Source: CAWEFA01 sp963851385
GTDB lineage: Bacteria; Bacteroidota; Bacteroidia; Bacteroidales; DTGW01
DNA length: 64,000 nucleotides
Assembly (NCBI GenBank): GCA_963851385.1
Contig: CAWKPE010000015.1
Span: 287,194-351,193 of the forward strand
Direction: 5' to 3'
Shown: piece after piece, positions 1-10,399 of the stretch
Layout: every line of letters starts with the position of its first letter
How positions within the stretch are numbered: position 1 is the first letter of the stretch
Translations under genes and position numbers: made by a program
The notes under the pieces: model-generated
What the model was told of the DNA's origin: nothing
Databases searched by the model: none
What the model saw: only the letters and a program-made list of their open reading frames with translations

Positions 1-1048
1 CTGAACCAAAGTTTGTAATAGTAAATGTACCGTTAGTAATGTCATCAGGACTTAGTTTATTATTTCTTGCTTTTTCAGCCAGCATATTTAATTCTTCTGC
101 TATTCCCAATAAACTTTTTTGATCAACATTCTTAATTACAGGAACTATAAGATTACCTGAAGGTAGCGCAACAGCCACACCAATGTTTATAGCTTTTTTT
201 ATGATCATTTTTGTGCCATCTACAGAAGCATTAATCAAAGGAAATTTCTTAATTGCCCTGGCAACAGCTTCAATGAAAACTGGCATATAAGTAAGTTTAA
301 TTCCTTCTCGCTTTTCTATTAGTGCCTTGACTTTTTCCCTCCACAAAACAAGACTAGTAACATCAGTTTCAAAAACATTCGTAACGTGCGGAGAAATTTG
401 TTTTGACATAACCATATGCTCAGCCATTAATTTTCGCATACGATCCATCTCAATAATTTCATCACCTTCATTAAGTCTAATATTTAATTTTGAAGATTCT
501 TTTGCAACAATTAAAGGTGCTTCAAGCGATTTACTTAATCTATTTCTTTTATTTTCGATATAGTTTAGCAAATCCTCTTTTTTAACCCTATTGTCTTTAC
601 CTGTACCTTGCACTATATCTAATTCCGAAAGCTCAATATTTTCTTCACGTGCAATATTTTTAACTAATGGAGAATAAAATCTTTTATCATTTATCAAGAC
701 TTTCTCAATATTTTCTTTTGTTTCTATTTTTTGAGAAATAATTATTTCATTTTTGTTTTCAGTCTTATCTAATTTTTTCGTTTCATCTTTAACAGCTTTT
801 GGTTTACCTTCTAAATCAATTATAGCTAAAACTGTTCCAACCTGAACTTTATCATTTTCTCTAAATAGGATTTTATCAACTCTACCGCTTACAGGACTTG
901 GAATTTCTGAATCTACTTTATCTGTAGCTATTTCAAATAGTATCTGGTCTTCTTCAATTATATCATTTTCTTTAATAAACCATTTAGTAATTGTAGCTTC
1001 TTCGACACTTTCGCCCATTTTGGGCATTTTAATTTCAAAGTTTGGCAT
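1..1048 (-). CDS. 2-oxoacid dehydrogenase E2 (dihydrolipoamide acyltransferase), C-terminus cut by window edge
   Basis: This is the core acyltransferase of a pyruvate, 2-oxoglutarate or branched-chain dehydrogenase complex; it moves the acyl group from lipoamide to CoA. The ATG at 1048 opens MPNFEIKMPKMGESV. A lipoyl domain follows, with the lipoylated lysine in ATDKVDSE (about K44). A charged linker leads to a peripheral-subunit-binding domain (YSPLVKNIAREENIEL, about 130-170). The start of the catalytic domain follows (RKLMAEHMVMSKQISPHVT). The reading frame is open to base 1, so the HxxxD active-site end lies outside. Substrate cannot be told from this part. The next gene on the same strand upstream (1171) is unrelated. 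Confidence 0.9.
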   Translation of the reverse strand, partial: MPNFEIKMPKMGESVEEATITKWFIKENDIIEEDQILFEIATDKVDSEIPSPVSGRVDKILFRENDKVQVGTVLAIIDLEGKPKAVKDETKKLDKTENKNEIIISQKIETKENIEKVLINDKRFYSPLVKNIAREENIELSELDIVQGTGKDNRVKKEDLLNYIENKRNRLSKSLEAPLIVAKESSKLNIRLNEGDEIIEMDRMRKLMAEHMVMSKQISPHVTNVFETDVTSLVLWREKVKALIEKREGIKLTYMPVFIEAVARAIKKFPLINASVDGTKMIIKKAINIGVAVALPSGNLIVPVIKNVDQKSLLGIAEELNMLAEKARNNKLSPDDITNGTFTITNFGS

Positions 1049-1170
1049 AAAATATTGTTTGATTACTTAATTCATAAATATTACAAAAAAAAGTCCGACA
1101 ATTGATTATCGAAATAGTAATAAAAGTTAAACAATAATTTCTGAAAATAGTTTAGAAGAAGATGTAAAAA

Positions 1171-2115
1171 TCAATTTTCTTCATTAGTAAGAATTGCTTT
1201 GTAGACAATTGGTGCACCTGCCGGTTTCAAATCAAAACTATTGTCGACGGAATATAGGCTCCATATTTCAATGTCTGGATAACGCGCATTTAATAAAAAA
1301 GAAGCTAATGAAAATGTTTTAGGGCCTAATGAAATTAGTATAATTCGTGAAGTCAATCTTAGATTAAGACATAAAGACGTAAGTTTAGTATCAATTTCTT
1401 CAATATTTTTTGCAGGATATTGAATCAAATGGTTTGACTGAACATCAGATAAAATTTTCCTATTATTTGTTTTGGCTATATGCGTATAATTTTCATCGAA
1501 AGATGGATTAGGCAAGAAAAAGAAAACATCGTCAGGTTTAAAAAAGTCACATAAAAATTCAGCCTTCGATTCATCATAACCCAAACCTATGACTAAAGCC
1601 AAAGGTTTATTCTCATTGATAGATGGCATATTGACAAAAACCGGCTCTGGTTTTGACAATTTTTCTTTTTTTGCAGCAGGAGGAACAAAATGTTCAGGTG
1701 TATAACAGAAATAAACTACCAGATTATTATAGTCCAAATCATTAAATGCAAAATAATTTATAATAGTACCGTACCACATTTTTGACATGGAAGAATAATC
1801 AACAACAAGTTTAATATTTTCGCATTTTCGTCCTTCACATAATGTATCTAATATAGCCATTATTTCTGCTGATGAATCACTTTTTAGTTCGTAACACTCA
1901 AAACCTTTCTCCTTAAATAAATTTTCATTTTCTTCATGGGAATACGATTCATGCTTTTCTCTAAAAAGAAGGGCAATCTTTTTATTTGCATTAAAATTTA
2001 TAGATTGAACCAAATGACTGCTGCGAGAATCATAACCGCATGCCGCGATTAACACATCAATATTTTCATTTAAAAGTTCTTCAAACGGAATTTGGTGTGC
2101 ATGAACTAATTCCAT
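1171..2115 (-). CDS. Uncharacterised 314-aa protein, possible Rossmann-like fold
   Basis: I do not recognise a characterised family. The N-terminal half has alternating beta/alpha character with DVLIAACGYDSRSSHL (about 20-35) and LVVDYSSMSKMWYGTIINYF (about 105-124). The second half repeats the theme (PLALVIGLGYDESKAEF, about 175-190), which suggests two related alpha/beta halves. No signal peptide or membrane segment is seen. CGYxxRS-type openings occur in uncharacterised proteins of accessory regions, but a defence role here would be a guess. It is transcribed toward the E2 gene with a 122-bp gap and has no obvious operon partner. Confidence 0.7.
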   Translation of the reverse strand: MELVHAHQIPFEELLNENIDVLIAACGYDSRSSHLVQSINFNANKKIALLFREKHESYSHEENENLFKEKGFECYELKSDSSAEIMAILDTLCEGRKCENIKLVVDYSSMSKMWYGTIINYFAFNDLDYNNLVVYFCYTPEHFVPPAAKKEKLSKPEPVFVNMPSINENKPLALVIGLGYDESKAEFLCDFFKPDDVFFFLPNPSFDENYTHIAKTNNRKILSDVQSNHLIQYPAKNIEEIDTKLTSLCLNLRLTSRIILISLGPKTFSLASFLLNARYPDIEIWSLYSVDNSFDLKPAGAPIVYKAILTNEEN

Positions 2116-2454
2116 GGCATCGGTTAATAGTGGTTAAAAAATCTTACTAAATACTGGAGTCGTTGTACGTATTTTTTTTTAATATGTTTTTAAATTATCT
2201 AACTTTTTTATTAAAATTTTTATTCCTATTAATGATATATTTTTGCGAATAAAAATTATTAAAAGATTTTATATTATTGCTTCTAATTCGCATTATTTAG
2301 TTATGAATCTTTTATTTATAATTGATTATTTATCTATTATAAAGTTAAACTATTTGCAACTTTTAAAAAAGAAATTCGAACAATTCAATTTTATATTATA
2401 TTTTTCGGGCAAATTTGAAAATAATAAGATGTATTATTACCTTAAAATAATAAT
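2116..2454. promoter_or_regulatory. AT-rich divergent intergenic region upstream of the carboxylase operon
   Basis: This is the gap between two divergent genes. It is very AT-rich. On the plus strand TATTTTTG at 2238-2245 fits the Bacteroidota -7 consensus TAnnTTTG, about 210 bp before the biotin carboxylase start, but no good TTG box is visible upstream. No convincing coding frame is present; a 71-residue open frame here has low-complexity composition. Confidence 0.3.
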
Positions 2455-3966
2455 ATGATTAAAAAAATATTAATAGCAAATAGAGGAGAAATTGCAGTTC
2501 GAATAATGCGCACGTGTAGAGAAATGGATATTAAAAGTGTTGCTGTTTATTCTGATGCTGATCGTAAATCATTACATGTTAGGTATGCAGGAGAGGCATA
2601 TTATATTGGACCTTCGCCATCAAATGAGAGTTACCTTGTAATGGATAAAATAATTTCTTCTGCGAAAAAATCTGGAGCAGATGCAATTCATCCAGGATAT
2701 GGTTTTTTGTCAGAAAATGCTGAATTTGCGAAAAAAGTAAGACAAGCCGGATTAATTTTTATTGGGCCATCATCTCATGCAATTTCAATAATGGGAGATA
2801 AAATAATTGCCCGTCAAACTGCTTTAAATTCAAATGTTCCGGTAGTACCTGGTACAACCGCACCCGTGACAAGTGAAAAAGAAGTAATTCATATAGCAAA
2901 TAAAATCGGTTACCCGGTTATTATAAAAGCATCTGCAGGAGGTGGAGGCAAAGGGATGCGATTAGTAACAAAAGAGGAAGAACTGTCTGAATCATTAAAG
3001 ATGGCCAAAAGTGAGGCAATGGCTGCATTTGGAGATGATTCTGTTTATGTTGAAAAGTATATTGAATCACCACACCATATTGAATTCCAGATTTTAGCTG
3101 ATCAACATGGAAATGTTATTCATCTGTGTGAACGTGAATGTTCTGTTCAGCGGCGACATCAAAAAGTAGTTGAAGAAAGTCCATCACCTATTATGAATCC
3201 TAAATTACGTGAAATAATGGGAAATGCAGCAGTTACTTTAGCAAAAGCTGTTGATTACGAAAATGCAGGAACAGTTGAATTCCTGGTTGATGATAAGGGT
3301 AATTATTATTTCTTAGAAATGAATACACGTCTCCAGGTAGAACATCCAATTACCGAACATGTGATTGGTTTGGATCTTGTAAAAGAGCAAATTAAAATAG
3401 CATCAGGCCAAAAGTTAGAATATAAGCAGGATGATATTATGCAATCCGGACATGCTATTGAATGTCGAATTTATGCTGAAGATTCCGAAAACAATTTTAT
3501 GCCTGACCCGGGAATAATTAAACATATAACTCAACCACATGGCTTTGGTGTTCGCACTGATGGTTACGTATATGAAGGATATGAAATACCTATTTACTAT
3601 GATCCTATGGTTTCAAAATTAATTGTTTGGGGACGTACAAGAAATGATGCAATAAATCGTATGAAACGCGCATTATACGAATATAAAATTACCGGAATTA
3701 AAACATCAATTCCTTTTCTTGAACGCATTATGAAAACAAATGATTTTGTAAGAGGAAATTACGATACTCATTTTATTCAAAAAAATAGCGAAACTTTATT
3801 GCCAAATAATCCGAAAAAAGATTCAGTCATTCGCGACATTGCAATAATCTCAGCCTATTATCATTATTACAAACGTCTGGAACAAATTAAAAAAATCAGC
3901 ATTGTTGAGAAATCACAGGATTATTGGAAAAACTACGGAAGAAGGAAAAATTCAATTAGAATATGA
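2455..3966 (+). CDS. accC: Biotin carboxylase subunit of acyl-CoA carboxylase
   Basis: ATP-dependent carboxylation of biotin on the carrier protein encoded next door. The 503-aa product has the family order: N-terminal domain (KKILIANRGEIAVRIMRTCRE), ATP-grasp with glycine-rich loop (KASAGGGGKGMR, about 160-171), the HLCERECSVQRRHQKVVEESP segment with catalytic residues, the EMNTRLQVEHPITE metal/biotin region, and the C-terminal domain. It is slightly longer than E. coli AccC (449 aa), as is usual in propionyl/acetyl-CoA carboxylase operons of Bacteroidota. It is first of three genes (gaps 61 and 51 bp), with carrier and carboxyltransferase subunits following. Confidence 0.95.
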   Translation: MIKKILIANRGEIAVRIMRTCREMDIKSVAVYSDADRKSLHVRYAGEAYYIGPSPSNESYLVMDKIISSAKKSGADAIHPGYGFLSENAEFAKKVRQAGLIFIGPSSHAISIMGDKIIARQTALNSNVPVVPGTTAPVTSEKEVIHIANKIGYPVIIKASAGGGGKGMRLVTKEEELSESLKMAKSEAMAAFGDDSVYVEKYIESPHHIEFQILADQHGNVIHLCERECSVQRRHQKVVEESPSPIMNPKLREIMGNAAVTLAKAVDYENAGTVEFLVDDKGNYYFLEMNTRLQVEHPITEHVIGLDLVKEQIKIASGQKLEYKQDDIMQSGHAIECRIYAEDSENNFMPDPGIIKHITQPHGFGVRTDGYVYEGYEIPIYYDPMVSKLIVWGRTRNDAINRMKRALYEYKITGIKTSIPFLERIMKTNDFVRGNYDTHFIQKNSETLLPNNPKKDSVIRDIAIISAYYHYYKRLEQIKKISIVEKSQDYWKNYGRRKNSIRI

Positions 3967-4027
3967 AATAAAAAAGTAAAAAACAACAACTGTAAAAATT
4001 CTATTTCTAAAATTAATAAATGTTATT

Positions 4028-4543
4028 ATGAGCCAGGATTTCGAAGTAAAAATAAATGATCATATTTCTTCAGTCAGCATTCTAAGTGAAGAAAGTAGTT
4101 TTTTGACATTACTGGTAGATGGAAAAAAATATGAAGTAGACATTGAATCCGTTGAAAAAAGTATCTATTCAATATTGCATAAAAACAAGTCTTATAACGT
4201 AGAAATAATTGATGGAGATAATAGTAAGAATTTTACTGTGAACACGCTTTATCATTCTTTTGATGTAGAAATATTAGATGCTGAAGCCCGATATATTGCG
4301 AGCCGTATGCAAACAAAAGAACTTGAAGGCAAAAATATTATTTCTTCACCCATGCCTGGCCGGATAGTGAGAATACCAGTTTCAGAAGGTCAAAATGTTG
4401 TTGCTGGTCAAACTGTAATTGTAATATCAGCTATGAAAATGGAAAGCGAATATAAATCGTCTAAAAATGGCGTAATTAAACAAATACATGTAAAAGAAGG
4501 TGACATAGTGAATGGACACCAGCCACTTTTAACAATTGAATAA
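4028..4543 (+). CDS. Biotin carboxyl carrier subunit
   Basis: Carries biotin between the carboxylase and the transferase. The 171-aa product ends in a biotinyl domain with the canonical AMKM motif (ISAMKMESEYKSS; the biotinylated lysine is about K138). The preceding MPGRIVRIPVSEGQNVVAGQ is the typical barrel opening. The N-terminal ~100 residues are a beta-rich region like the linker/BT domain of oxaloacetate decarboxylase or methylmalonyl-CoA decarboxylase gamma-type carriers. The ATG at 4028 follows a short AT-rich gap. It is the middle gene of the three-gene operon. Confidence 0.92.
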   Translation: MSQDFEVKINDHISSVSILSEESSFLTLLVDGKKYEVDIESVEKSIYSILHKNKSYNVEIIDGDNSKNFTVNTLYHSFDVEILDAEARYIASRMQTKELEGKNIISSPMPGRIVRIPVSEGQNVVAGQTVIVISAMKMESEYKSSKNGVIKQIHVKEGDIVNGHQPLLTIE

Positions 4544-4594
4544 TAGAATATAAAAAATCAAAATACTATTGAAAAATTGTAAAAATAAATTGTA

Positions 4595-6133
4595 ATGACA
4601 ATAAAAAATAAATACGACAAATACGAAGAAAAATTGCTGGCCGCCGAATTAGGTGGAGGTCGCGAGAGAATTGAAAAACAACATGACGCTGGTAAAAAAA
4701 CAGCACGAGAGCGTATCAATGCATTACTTGATCCTGGAACATTTGTTGAGCTCGACAAATTGGTGACCCATCGTTGCAATGATTTTGGAATGGAAAAAAA
4801 TAAAATATTGGGTGATGGTGTTGTCACAGGGTATGGTAAAATTGACGGCCGATTAATCTATTTATTTGCACAAGATTTTACAGTATTTGGAGGTAGTTTA
4901 AGCCGTGCTAATGCTGATAAAATTGTAAAAATCCAAAAAATGGCTATGAAAATGGGTGCGCCATTAATTGGTTTAAATGATTCCGGAGGAGCTCGTATAC
5001 AGGAAGGTGTTCAAAGTCTGGCAGGTTATGCAGATATATTTTATTTAAATGTGCTTTCGTCAGGTGTTATTCCTCAAATCTCAGCAATTCTGGGACCTTG
5101 TGCAGGCGGTGCAGTATATTCTCCTGCCCTTACTGATTTTATATTTATGACTGATAAAACAAGTTACATGTTTGTCACCGGACCAGATGTAATTAAAGCC
5201 GTGACTCATGAAGAAGTAACTATGGAAGAACTGGGAGGTGCTATCACTCATAATTCAAAAAGCGGTGTAGCTCATTTTATTGGAGATAATGATGAGCATA
5301 CAATTATGATGATTCGTGAGTTATTAAGTTTTCTGCCTTCAAATAATCTTGCTGATCCTCCTGCTCATGCATGTGTCGACGATATTAGCCGGATCGATGA
5401 AAAGCTGCAAAACCTTATCCCGGATGATCCTAATAAGCCTTATGATATGAAAGAGCTTATTATGACTATTGTTGATGATCATAATTTTTTTGAAGTTCAG
5501 CCTCATTATGCTTTAAACATAATAGTTGGTTTTGCTCGTTTCGGTGGCCGCACGGTTGGCGTCATTGCCAATCAACCTGCAAACCTTGCAGGTGTTCTTG
5601 ACATAGATTCTTCATTAAAATCTGCTCGTTTTGTACGTTTTTGTGATGCATTTAACATTCCACTAGTTACTTTCCTTGATGTCCCGGGTTTTTTGCCTGG
5701 AACAATACAAGAATTTGGAGGCATAATTAAACATGGTGCAAAATTACTTTATGCTTATGCTGAAGCAACAGTTCCTAAAATAACGATTATAACACGCAAA
5801 GCTTATGGTGGTGCTTATTGTGTTATGTCTAGTAAGCACTTGGGCGGTGATGTAAATTATGCTTATCCATCAGCTGAAATAGCTGTCATGGGTTCTGAAG
5901 GAGCAGTCAATATAATTTATAGAGGGAAAATTAAAGGTGATGATGAAAGAAAAAAAGTAATTGAAGAATATCGCAATACATTTGCCAATCCATATAAAGC
6001 AGCTGAATTAGGATATATTGATGAAATTATCATGCCTAAGCATACCAGAATGAAAATTATTCAGGCTTTGGAAATGACACAAAACAAGGTAAAGAATGCA
6101 CCGCCAAAAAAACACGGAAACATACCGCTTTAA
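4595..6133 (+). CDS. Acyl-CoA carboxylase carboxyltransferase (propionyl/methylmalonyl-CoA type)
   Basis: Transfers carboxyl from biotin to an acyl-CoA, most likely propionyl- or acetyl-CoA. The 512 aa fit the fused alpha/beta carboxyltransferase family (PccB/MmdA). Visible landmarks are the N-terminal [21 protein letters not shown], the first oxyanion region [36 protein letters not shown], the second half [19 protein letters not shown] and [14 protein letters not shown]. No membrane decarboxylase subunit lies nearby, so a carboxylase role in propionate or acetyl-CoA metabolism is favoured over a sodium pump. It is the last gene of the operon and meets prfC tail to tail (14 bp). Confidence 0.93.
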   Translation: MTIKNKYDKYEEKLLAAELGGGRERIEKQHDAGKKTARERINALLDPGTFVELDKLVTHRCNDFGMEKNKILGDGVVTGYGKIDGRLIYLFAQDFTVFGGSLSRANADKIVKIQKMAMKMGAPLIGLNDSGGARIQEGVQSLAGYADIFYLNVLSSGVIPQISAILGPCAGGAVYSPALTDFIFMTDKTSYMFVTGPDVIKAVTHEEVTMEELGGAITHNSKSGVAHFIGDNDEHTIMMIRELLSFLPSNNLADPPAHACVDDISRIDEKLQNLIPDDPNKPYDMKELIMTIVDDHNFFEVQPHYALNIIVGFARFGGRTVGVIANQPANLAGVLDIDSSLKSARFVRFCDAFNIPLVTFLDVPGFLPGTIQEFGGIIKHGAKLLYAYAEATVPKITIITRKAYGGAYCVMSSKHLGGDVNYAYPSAEIAVMGSEGAVNIIYRGKIKGDDERKKVIEEYRNTFANPYKAAELGYIDEIIMPKHTRMKIIQALEMTQNKVKNAPPKKHGNIPL

Positions 6134-6147
6134 TATTGTAATTAAGA

Positions 6148-7728
6148 TTAAAACTCAGAGGTAAAGTGAAACTGAATTTCCGGAAATTTTTCCTGGGCCA
6201 TTTGCAATGTATAAGATGAATCTGCTATAAACAGTTCTCGGCCATGCTTATCTTCAGCAAGAAATTGGTATTTTCGTTTTCTGAAATCTTCGAGCTGATC
6301 GTAATTGCTACTTGTTATCCAGCAAGCTTTAAATAAATTAACAGGTTCATATCTGCATGAAGCACCATATTCATGCAATAGTCTGTATTGGAGAACTTCA
6401 AATTGTAAAGCACCGACAGTTCCGATGATTTTTCTTCCGGATGATTTATTTACGTACATTTGTGCTACTCCCTCGTCCATTAATTGGCTGATACCTTTGG
6501 CTAATTGTTTTGATTTCATTGGATCCGTATTTTCAACGTATCGAAACAATTCAGGTGAAAAACTGGGTATACCTTTAAAATTTAGTTTTTCACCTTCGGT
6601 AAGTGTATCACCTATTTTAAAGTTGCCGGTATCATGCAATCCAATAACATCACCAGGATATGCTTCGTCGATCACAGACTTTTTATCGGCCATAAAAGCT
6701 GTTGGGCTTGAAAACTTCATCATTTTGTCATTTCTGACATGCAAGTAATTTGTATTGCGTTTAAATATCCCACTGCAAATACGTAAGAATGCTATACGAT
6801 CCCTATGGTTAGGGTCCATATTAGCATGTATTTTAAAAATAAATCCTGAAAATTTTTCTTCTAAGGGAAGAATTGAACGCTCAACCGCTTCAAAGCTTTT
6901 TGGCGACGGAGCAATCTCAATAAAGCAATCAAGTAATTCATGAACTCCAAAATTATTTAATGCACTTCCAAAAAATACTGGAGCTAAATGACCTTCCAAA
7001 TATTGTTCTATTTCGAAAGCCGGATACACTCCATTTATTATTTCTATATCTTCTCGAAGCACTTTTGCAAAGCGTTCACTTACATGTTTTTCAAGATTTG
7101 AATCATATAAATCTTTGAATTCAATAACTTGCTCAATTACAGACTTATCATTACCTGCGAAGAGATTCAGTTTTTCTTCGTACAGGTTATATACGCCTTT
7201 GAATGTTGGACCATTACTTATTGGCCAACTCAATGGCCTGACAACAATTTTTAATTCTTTTTCAATTTCATCTAATAATTCAAATGGGTCTTTCCCCGAC
7301 CTGTCTAATTTATTAATAAAAACCATTACAGGAGTATTGCGCATTCTGCATACTTCCATCAAACGTCTGGTTTGAGTTTCCACTCCCTTTGCAGAATCTA
7401 TAACAATAATTACACTATCTACTGCGGTAAGAGTGCGATAAGTGTCTTCCGCAAAATCTTCATGTCCGGGTGTATCAAGAATATTAATCTTAGTGTCTTT
7501 ATATTCAAAAGCCATAACTGAAGTTGAAACAGAAATGCCTCTCTGTCTTTCAATTTCCATAAAATCAGAAACAGCAGCTTTTTTAATCTTATTAGATTTT
7601 ACGGCACCGGCAATATGAATAGCTCCTCCAAAAAGTAATAACTTCTCTGTCAATGTAGTTTTCCCTGCATCGGGGTGGCTAATAATAGCAAATGTTTTAC
7701 GTCTTCTAACCTCCTGGAAAAAGTTCAT
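6148..7728 (-). CDS. prfC: Peptide chain release factor 3
   Basis: Ribosome-associated GTPase that removes class I release factors after termination. The 526-aa length is normal. The GTPase motifs are intact: G1 SHPDAGKTT (18-26), G2 RGISVST, G3 DTPGHEDF (about 85), G4 NKLD (about 140). The VTSP-like domain II and RF3 C-terminal domain ([15 protein letters not shown]) follow. The ATG at 7728 opens [20 protein letters not shown], the conserved start. It is a monocistronic housekeeping gene convergent with the carboxylase operon. Confidence 0.96.
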   Translation of the reverse strand: MNFFQEVRRRKTFAIISHPDAGKTTLTEKLLLFGGAIHIAGAVKSNKIKKAAVSDFMEIERQRGISVSTSVMAFEYKDTKINILDTPGHEDFAEDTYRTLTAVDSVIIVIDSAKGVETQTRRLMEVCRMRNTPVMVFINKLDRSGKDPFELLDEIEKELKIVVRPLSWPISNGPTFKGVYNLYEEKLNLFAGNDKSVIEQVIEFKDLYDSNLEKHVSERFAKVLREDIEIINGVYPAFEIEQYLEGHLAPVFFGSALNNFGVHELLDCFIEIAPSPKSFEAVERSILPLEEKFSGFIFKIHANMDPNHRDRIAFLRICSGIFKRNTNYLHVRNDKMMKFSSPTAFMADKKSVIDEAYPGDVIGLHDTGNFKIGDTLTEGEKLNFKGIPSFSPELFRYVENTDPMKSKQLAKGISQLMDEGVAQMYVNKSSGRKIIGTVGALQFEVLQYRLLHEYGASCRYEPVNLFKACWITSSNYDQLEDFRKRKYQFLAEDKHGRELFIADSSYTLQMAQEKFPEIQFHFTSEF

Positions 7729-7799
7729 GTCCTCAAAATTGAAGCCGCAAATTTAATATTTTTGAACTTAATATATTAATCTTTTTTTGATCCCGATTT

Positions 7800-8474
7800 T
7801 TAATTCTTCTTGTGTTTTTTGATATACTCTAAGGATTCTTTGCATTTTGTTTTTAACAATTCGTAATTTTTCTTTTCTATTATTTCTTTAGTTATTAACT
7901 GAGACCCCATTCCAACGCAAGTAACACCTGCCTCAAACCATTCTTTCAAATTGTTTTCTAATGGCTCAACACCTCCGGCAGGCATTATTGAAGTCCACGG
8001 GCAAGGGCCTTTGATATTTGTCACGAACTTAGGACCACCGACCTGCAAAGCAGGAAAAATCTTAATTATTTCAGCACCTAGTTCTTCAGCCCTTGAAATT
8101 TCATTTAATGAACCACAACCTGGAATCCAAAGAATTTTCCTTCTGTTGCATATAATAGCCATGTCTTCTTTTAAATAAGGTGAGACAACAAAATTTGTTC
8201 CCAATTGAATAAATAGTGCAGCTGTGGCACCATCTATAACTGTACCAATACCTAAAATCATTTCTGGGAATTCATTAATGACAAACCTGTTGAGTTCAGC
8301 AAATATGTCCTGTGCAAAATCTCCACGGTTTGTATATTCTATAACCCTGACACCACCTTCAGAACAAGCTTTTACAATCTGTTTGCAAACCGAAATATCC
8401 ATATGATTAAATATAGGTATTAAACCTGTTTCAATCATTTTTGATACAACCTGAATCCTCGAAAAACGTGCCAT
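7800..8474 (-). CDS. KDPG/KHG-type 2-keto-3-deoxy acid aldolase
   Basis: Class I aldolase of the Eda family, cleaving 2-keto-3-deoxy-6-phosphogluconate or a related deoxy-keto sugar acid to pyruvate and an aldehyde. The 224 aa carry the family core: GVRVIEYTNRG, the LGIGTVIDG segment, the Schiff-base region FVVSPYLKED, IKIFPALQVGGPKFV and MPAGGVEP. The FVVSP segment lacks a lysine and the active lysine is expected in the later IKIFPA strand. It lies 200 bp downstream of the mutarotase and FucP genes on the same strand, so a role in sugar-acid breakdown after fucose-type uptake is plausible but inferred. Confidence 0.88.
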   Translation of the reverse strand: MARFSRIQVVSKMIETGLIPIFNHMDISVCKQIVKACSEGGVRVIEYTNRGDFAQDIFAELNRFVINEFPEMILGIGTVIDGATAALFIQLGTNFVVSPYLKEDMAIICNRRKILWIPGCGSLNEISRAEELGAEIIKIFPALQVGGPKFVTNIKGPCPWTSIMPAGGVEPLENNLKEWFEAGVTCVGMGSQLITKEIIEKKNYELLKTKCKESLEYIKKHKKN

Positions 8475-8685
8475 GCCTGAATTGAATTAATATATTAAGA
8501 GTTTGTTTTTGTTAATAAAACTTATTGCTGTTTTTACCTAAAATTTTATCCTGAATATCTATATCCAATTTATTTTTTAACTCAATGACAATTGTAAAGA
8601 ATTTTCTCAAAATTGACTATCTCTTTGGCAAGACCAAAGGGCGTTTCGCCAATTTTATTAAGAAAGGAAATTAAAGATAGACGGA

Positions 8686-9078
8686 TTATGTTCCCAATTT
8701 ATAAATCCTTTCTATCAATTGCCATTTTTCATCTGCTGTAGCACTGGAAGAGGTTTTCTGAAATTTTGATACGAAGGCTTCCCATTCACTTTGACGAGGT
8801 TTTTTAGCCAATTCTGCCATTGCTTTATCATGGTCAAAATCAGGAACAGTATCCATAATCATGAACAAACGTGTTTTGTAAATATATATCTCCATGTCAA
8901 TAATCCCTATGTCACGCATTCCTTTTGTAATTTCAGGCCAAACAGATCCGCTTGAATGAATTTTTTTATAATCTTCAATGAGTTTTTCATCATTTTGCAA
9001 TTCCAATGTTTTGCAATACCTTTTATATGCTTTTTTTGTCAATTTTTCAAAATATTCCATAAAAAATCTTTTAGTCAT
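8686..9078 (-). CDS. L-rhamnose/L-fucose mutarotase family protein (DUF718)
   Basis: Interconverts alpha and beta anomers of a deoxy-hexose. The 130 aa match the RhaM/DUF718 ferredoxin-like fold: RYCKTLELQNDEKLIEDY, the KIHSSGSVWPEITKGMRDIGI segment with the conserved histidine, MEIYIYKTRLFMIMDT, and a Trp-rich end (WEAFVSKFQ, KWQLIERIYKL). A start at 9060 (MEYFEKL) is also possible. It is separated from the fucP stop by only 5 bp, so the pair is likely co-transcribed, and the partner favours L-fucose over L-rhamnose. Confidence 0.85.
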   Translation of the reverse strand: MTKRFFMEYFEKLTKKAYKRYCKTLELQNDEKLIEDYKKIHSSGSVWPEITKGMRDIGIIDMEIYIYKTRLFMIMDTVPDFDHDKAMAELAKKPRQSEWEAFVSKFQKTSSSATADEKWQLIERIYKLGT

Positions 9079-9083
9079 TAATA

Positions 9084-10319
9084 TTAACGGACTTTATGTC
9101 CATAACGTGCATAATATAAAATAAAAACAAAGAAAGGTATTGGCGCATAAAATCCCATTGACATTCCATGAACATCAGCAATCCACCCCATTATAGGGGG
9201 GAATACTGCACCTCCAACAATTGACATTACAATAAATGAAGATGCTTTTTTCGTTTTTGGTCCTAAATCTTTTATTCCTAATGCAAATATAGTTGGAAAC
9301 ATGACTGACATAAAAAAGAATATTCCATATAAAGCAATGAGTGAAATCCAACCTAAACCGACACTTACAACTGGTAGCAATAAACAACACAATAATGCAT
9401 AAACTGCCAATATCCTTGATGGTCTAATGAAGCTCATTAAATAACTGCCAGACATACGTCCAATCATAAATAGGGCAAATCCAATAGATAGAAAAAATGG
9501 ACCTTTTGATTTGTCAAAATGGGGATTCTGGTTAGCATCTGTTACGAAATTAATTAGGTAACTAAAAATTCCGGTTTGTGCTGCAACATAAGAAAACTGA
9601 GCCAAAACCCCAAGCACAAAATGGGTTTGTTTGATCAATGGTTTATGATAAGTTGATTTATCAGCAATATTGAATGTCACCTTTTCGAGATCAATTTCTT
9701 CTTCAATTATTTCAGGTAAACGTGTTTTTATAAATAGAAATGCTACCGCCAAAACCACCAAGCCAATTAATAAATATGGCAATATCAATGATGTCAATTT
9801 TTCTCCTGGCGCTGCACCCTTAGTTCCATATATATATAATCCAATAAGAGGTCCTATAACCCAAGCCAGACCATTAAAGGATTGAGAAAAATTTATTCGC
9901 TGGGCAGCAGAATTTGGCGGACCTAATTTTGTGGTATATGGATTTGCAGCAGTTTCCAATGTTGCCAATCCACATCCTAAGATAAATAAGCAAATTAAAA
10001 ACAGCCAGAATGATTCAAATGAGGTTGTACTGGCAATTAAAAATGCTCCACTTGCAAAAAGCACCAATCCAAGTATTATACCTTTTTTGTAACCAAATCT
10101 TCTCATAAAGTAACCTGCCGGAAGAGCCATTAGAAAATATGCAGTGTAAACTGAAAACTGTATCATGCCGGAACGTGATTTTGAAAGATGCAATATTTCC
10201 TGAAAATGCTTGTTAAGTGTGTCGAGCATACCATGGGCAATTCCCCATAAAAAAAACAAAGATGTAATAAGAATAAATGGTAACAAATATTCTTTAGTTG
10301 TTAATTTATGTTTTTCCAT
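9084..10319 (-). CDS. fucP: Sugar:proton symporter, FucP-type major facilitator
   Basis: Inner-membrane uptake of L-fucose or a similar sugar with protons. The 411-aa protein has about 12 hydrophobic segments and FucP-family signatures: FFLWGIAHGMLDTLNKHFQ in TM1, the cytoplasmic loop MRRFGYKKGI between TM2 and TM3, GCGLATLETAANPYTT in TM4 and FSQSFNGLAWVIGPLIG in TM5. The ATG at 10319 follows directly after an AT-rich leader. The gene precedes the mutarotase in the same direction; the relic of an aldo/keto reductase lies immediately upstream. Confidence 0.93.
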   Translation of the reverse strand: MEKHKLTTKEYLLPFILITSLFFLWGIAHGMLDTLNKHFQEILHLSKSRSGMIQFSVYTAYFLMALPAGYFMRRFGYKKGIILGLVLFASGAFLIASTTSFESFWLFLICLFILGCGLATLETAANPYTTKLGPPNSAAQRINFSQSFNGLAWVIGPLIGLYIYGTKGAAPGEKLTSLILPYLLIGLVVLAVAFLFIKTRLPEIIEEEIDLEKVTFNIADKSTYHKPLIKQTHFVLGVLAQFSYVAAQTGIFSYLINFVTDANQNPHFDKSKGPFFLSIGFALFMIGRMSGSYLMSFIRPSRILAVYALLCCLLLPVVSVGLGWISLIALYGIFFFMSVMFPTIFALGIKDLGPKTKKASSFIVMSIVGGAVFPPIMGWIADVHGMSMGFYAPIPFFVFILYYARYGHKVR

Positions 10320-10399
10320 AAATACAAATTTTAGTGGTGACTTCAGTCGTAAATTTATAATACGATATTATATGTCGAGATAAGGCTAAGGATAATCAT

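Noticed and set aside
2243..2458. 71-aa open frame before accC
   Set aside because: Composition is AT-driven (I, L, Y, N, K) with no recognisable motif; it lies in a divergent promoter region.
8686..9078. Stand-alone L-rhamnose utilisation locus
   Set aside because: No rhamnose isomerase or kinase is seen; the adjacent permease is FucP-type.
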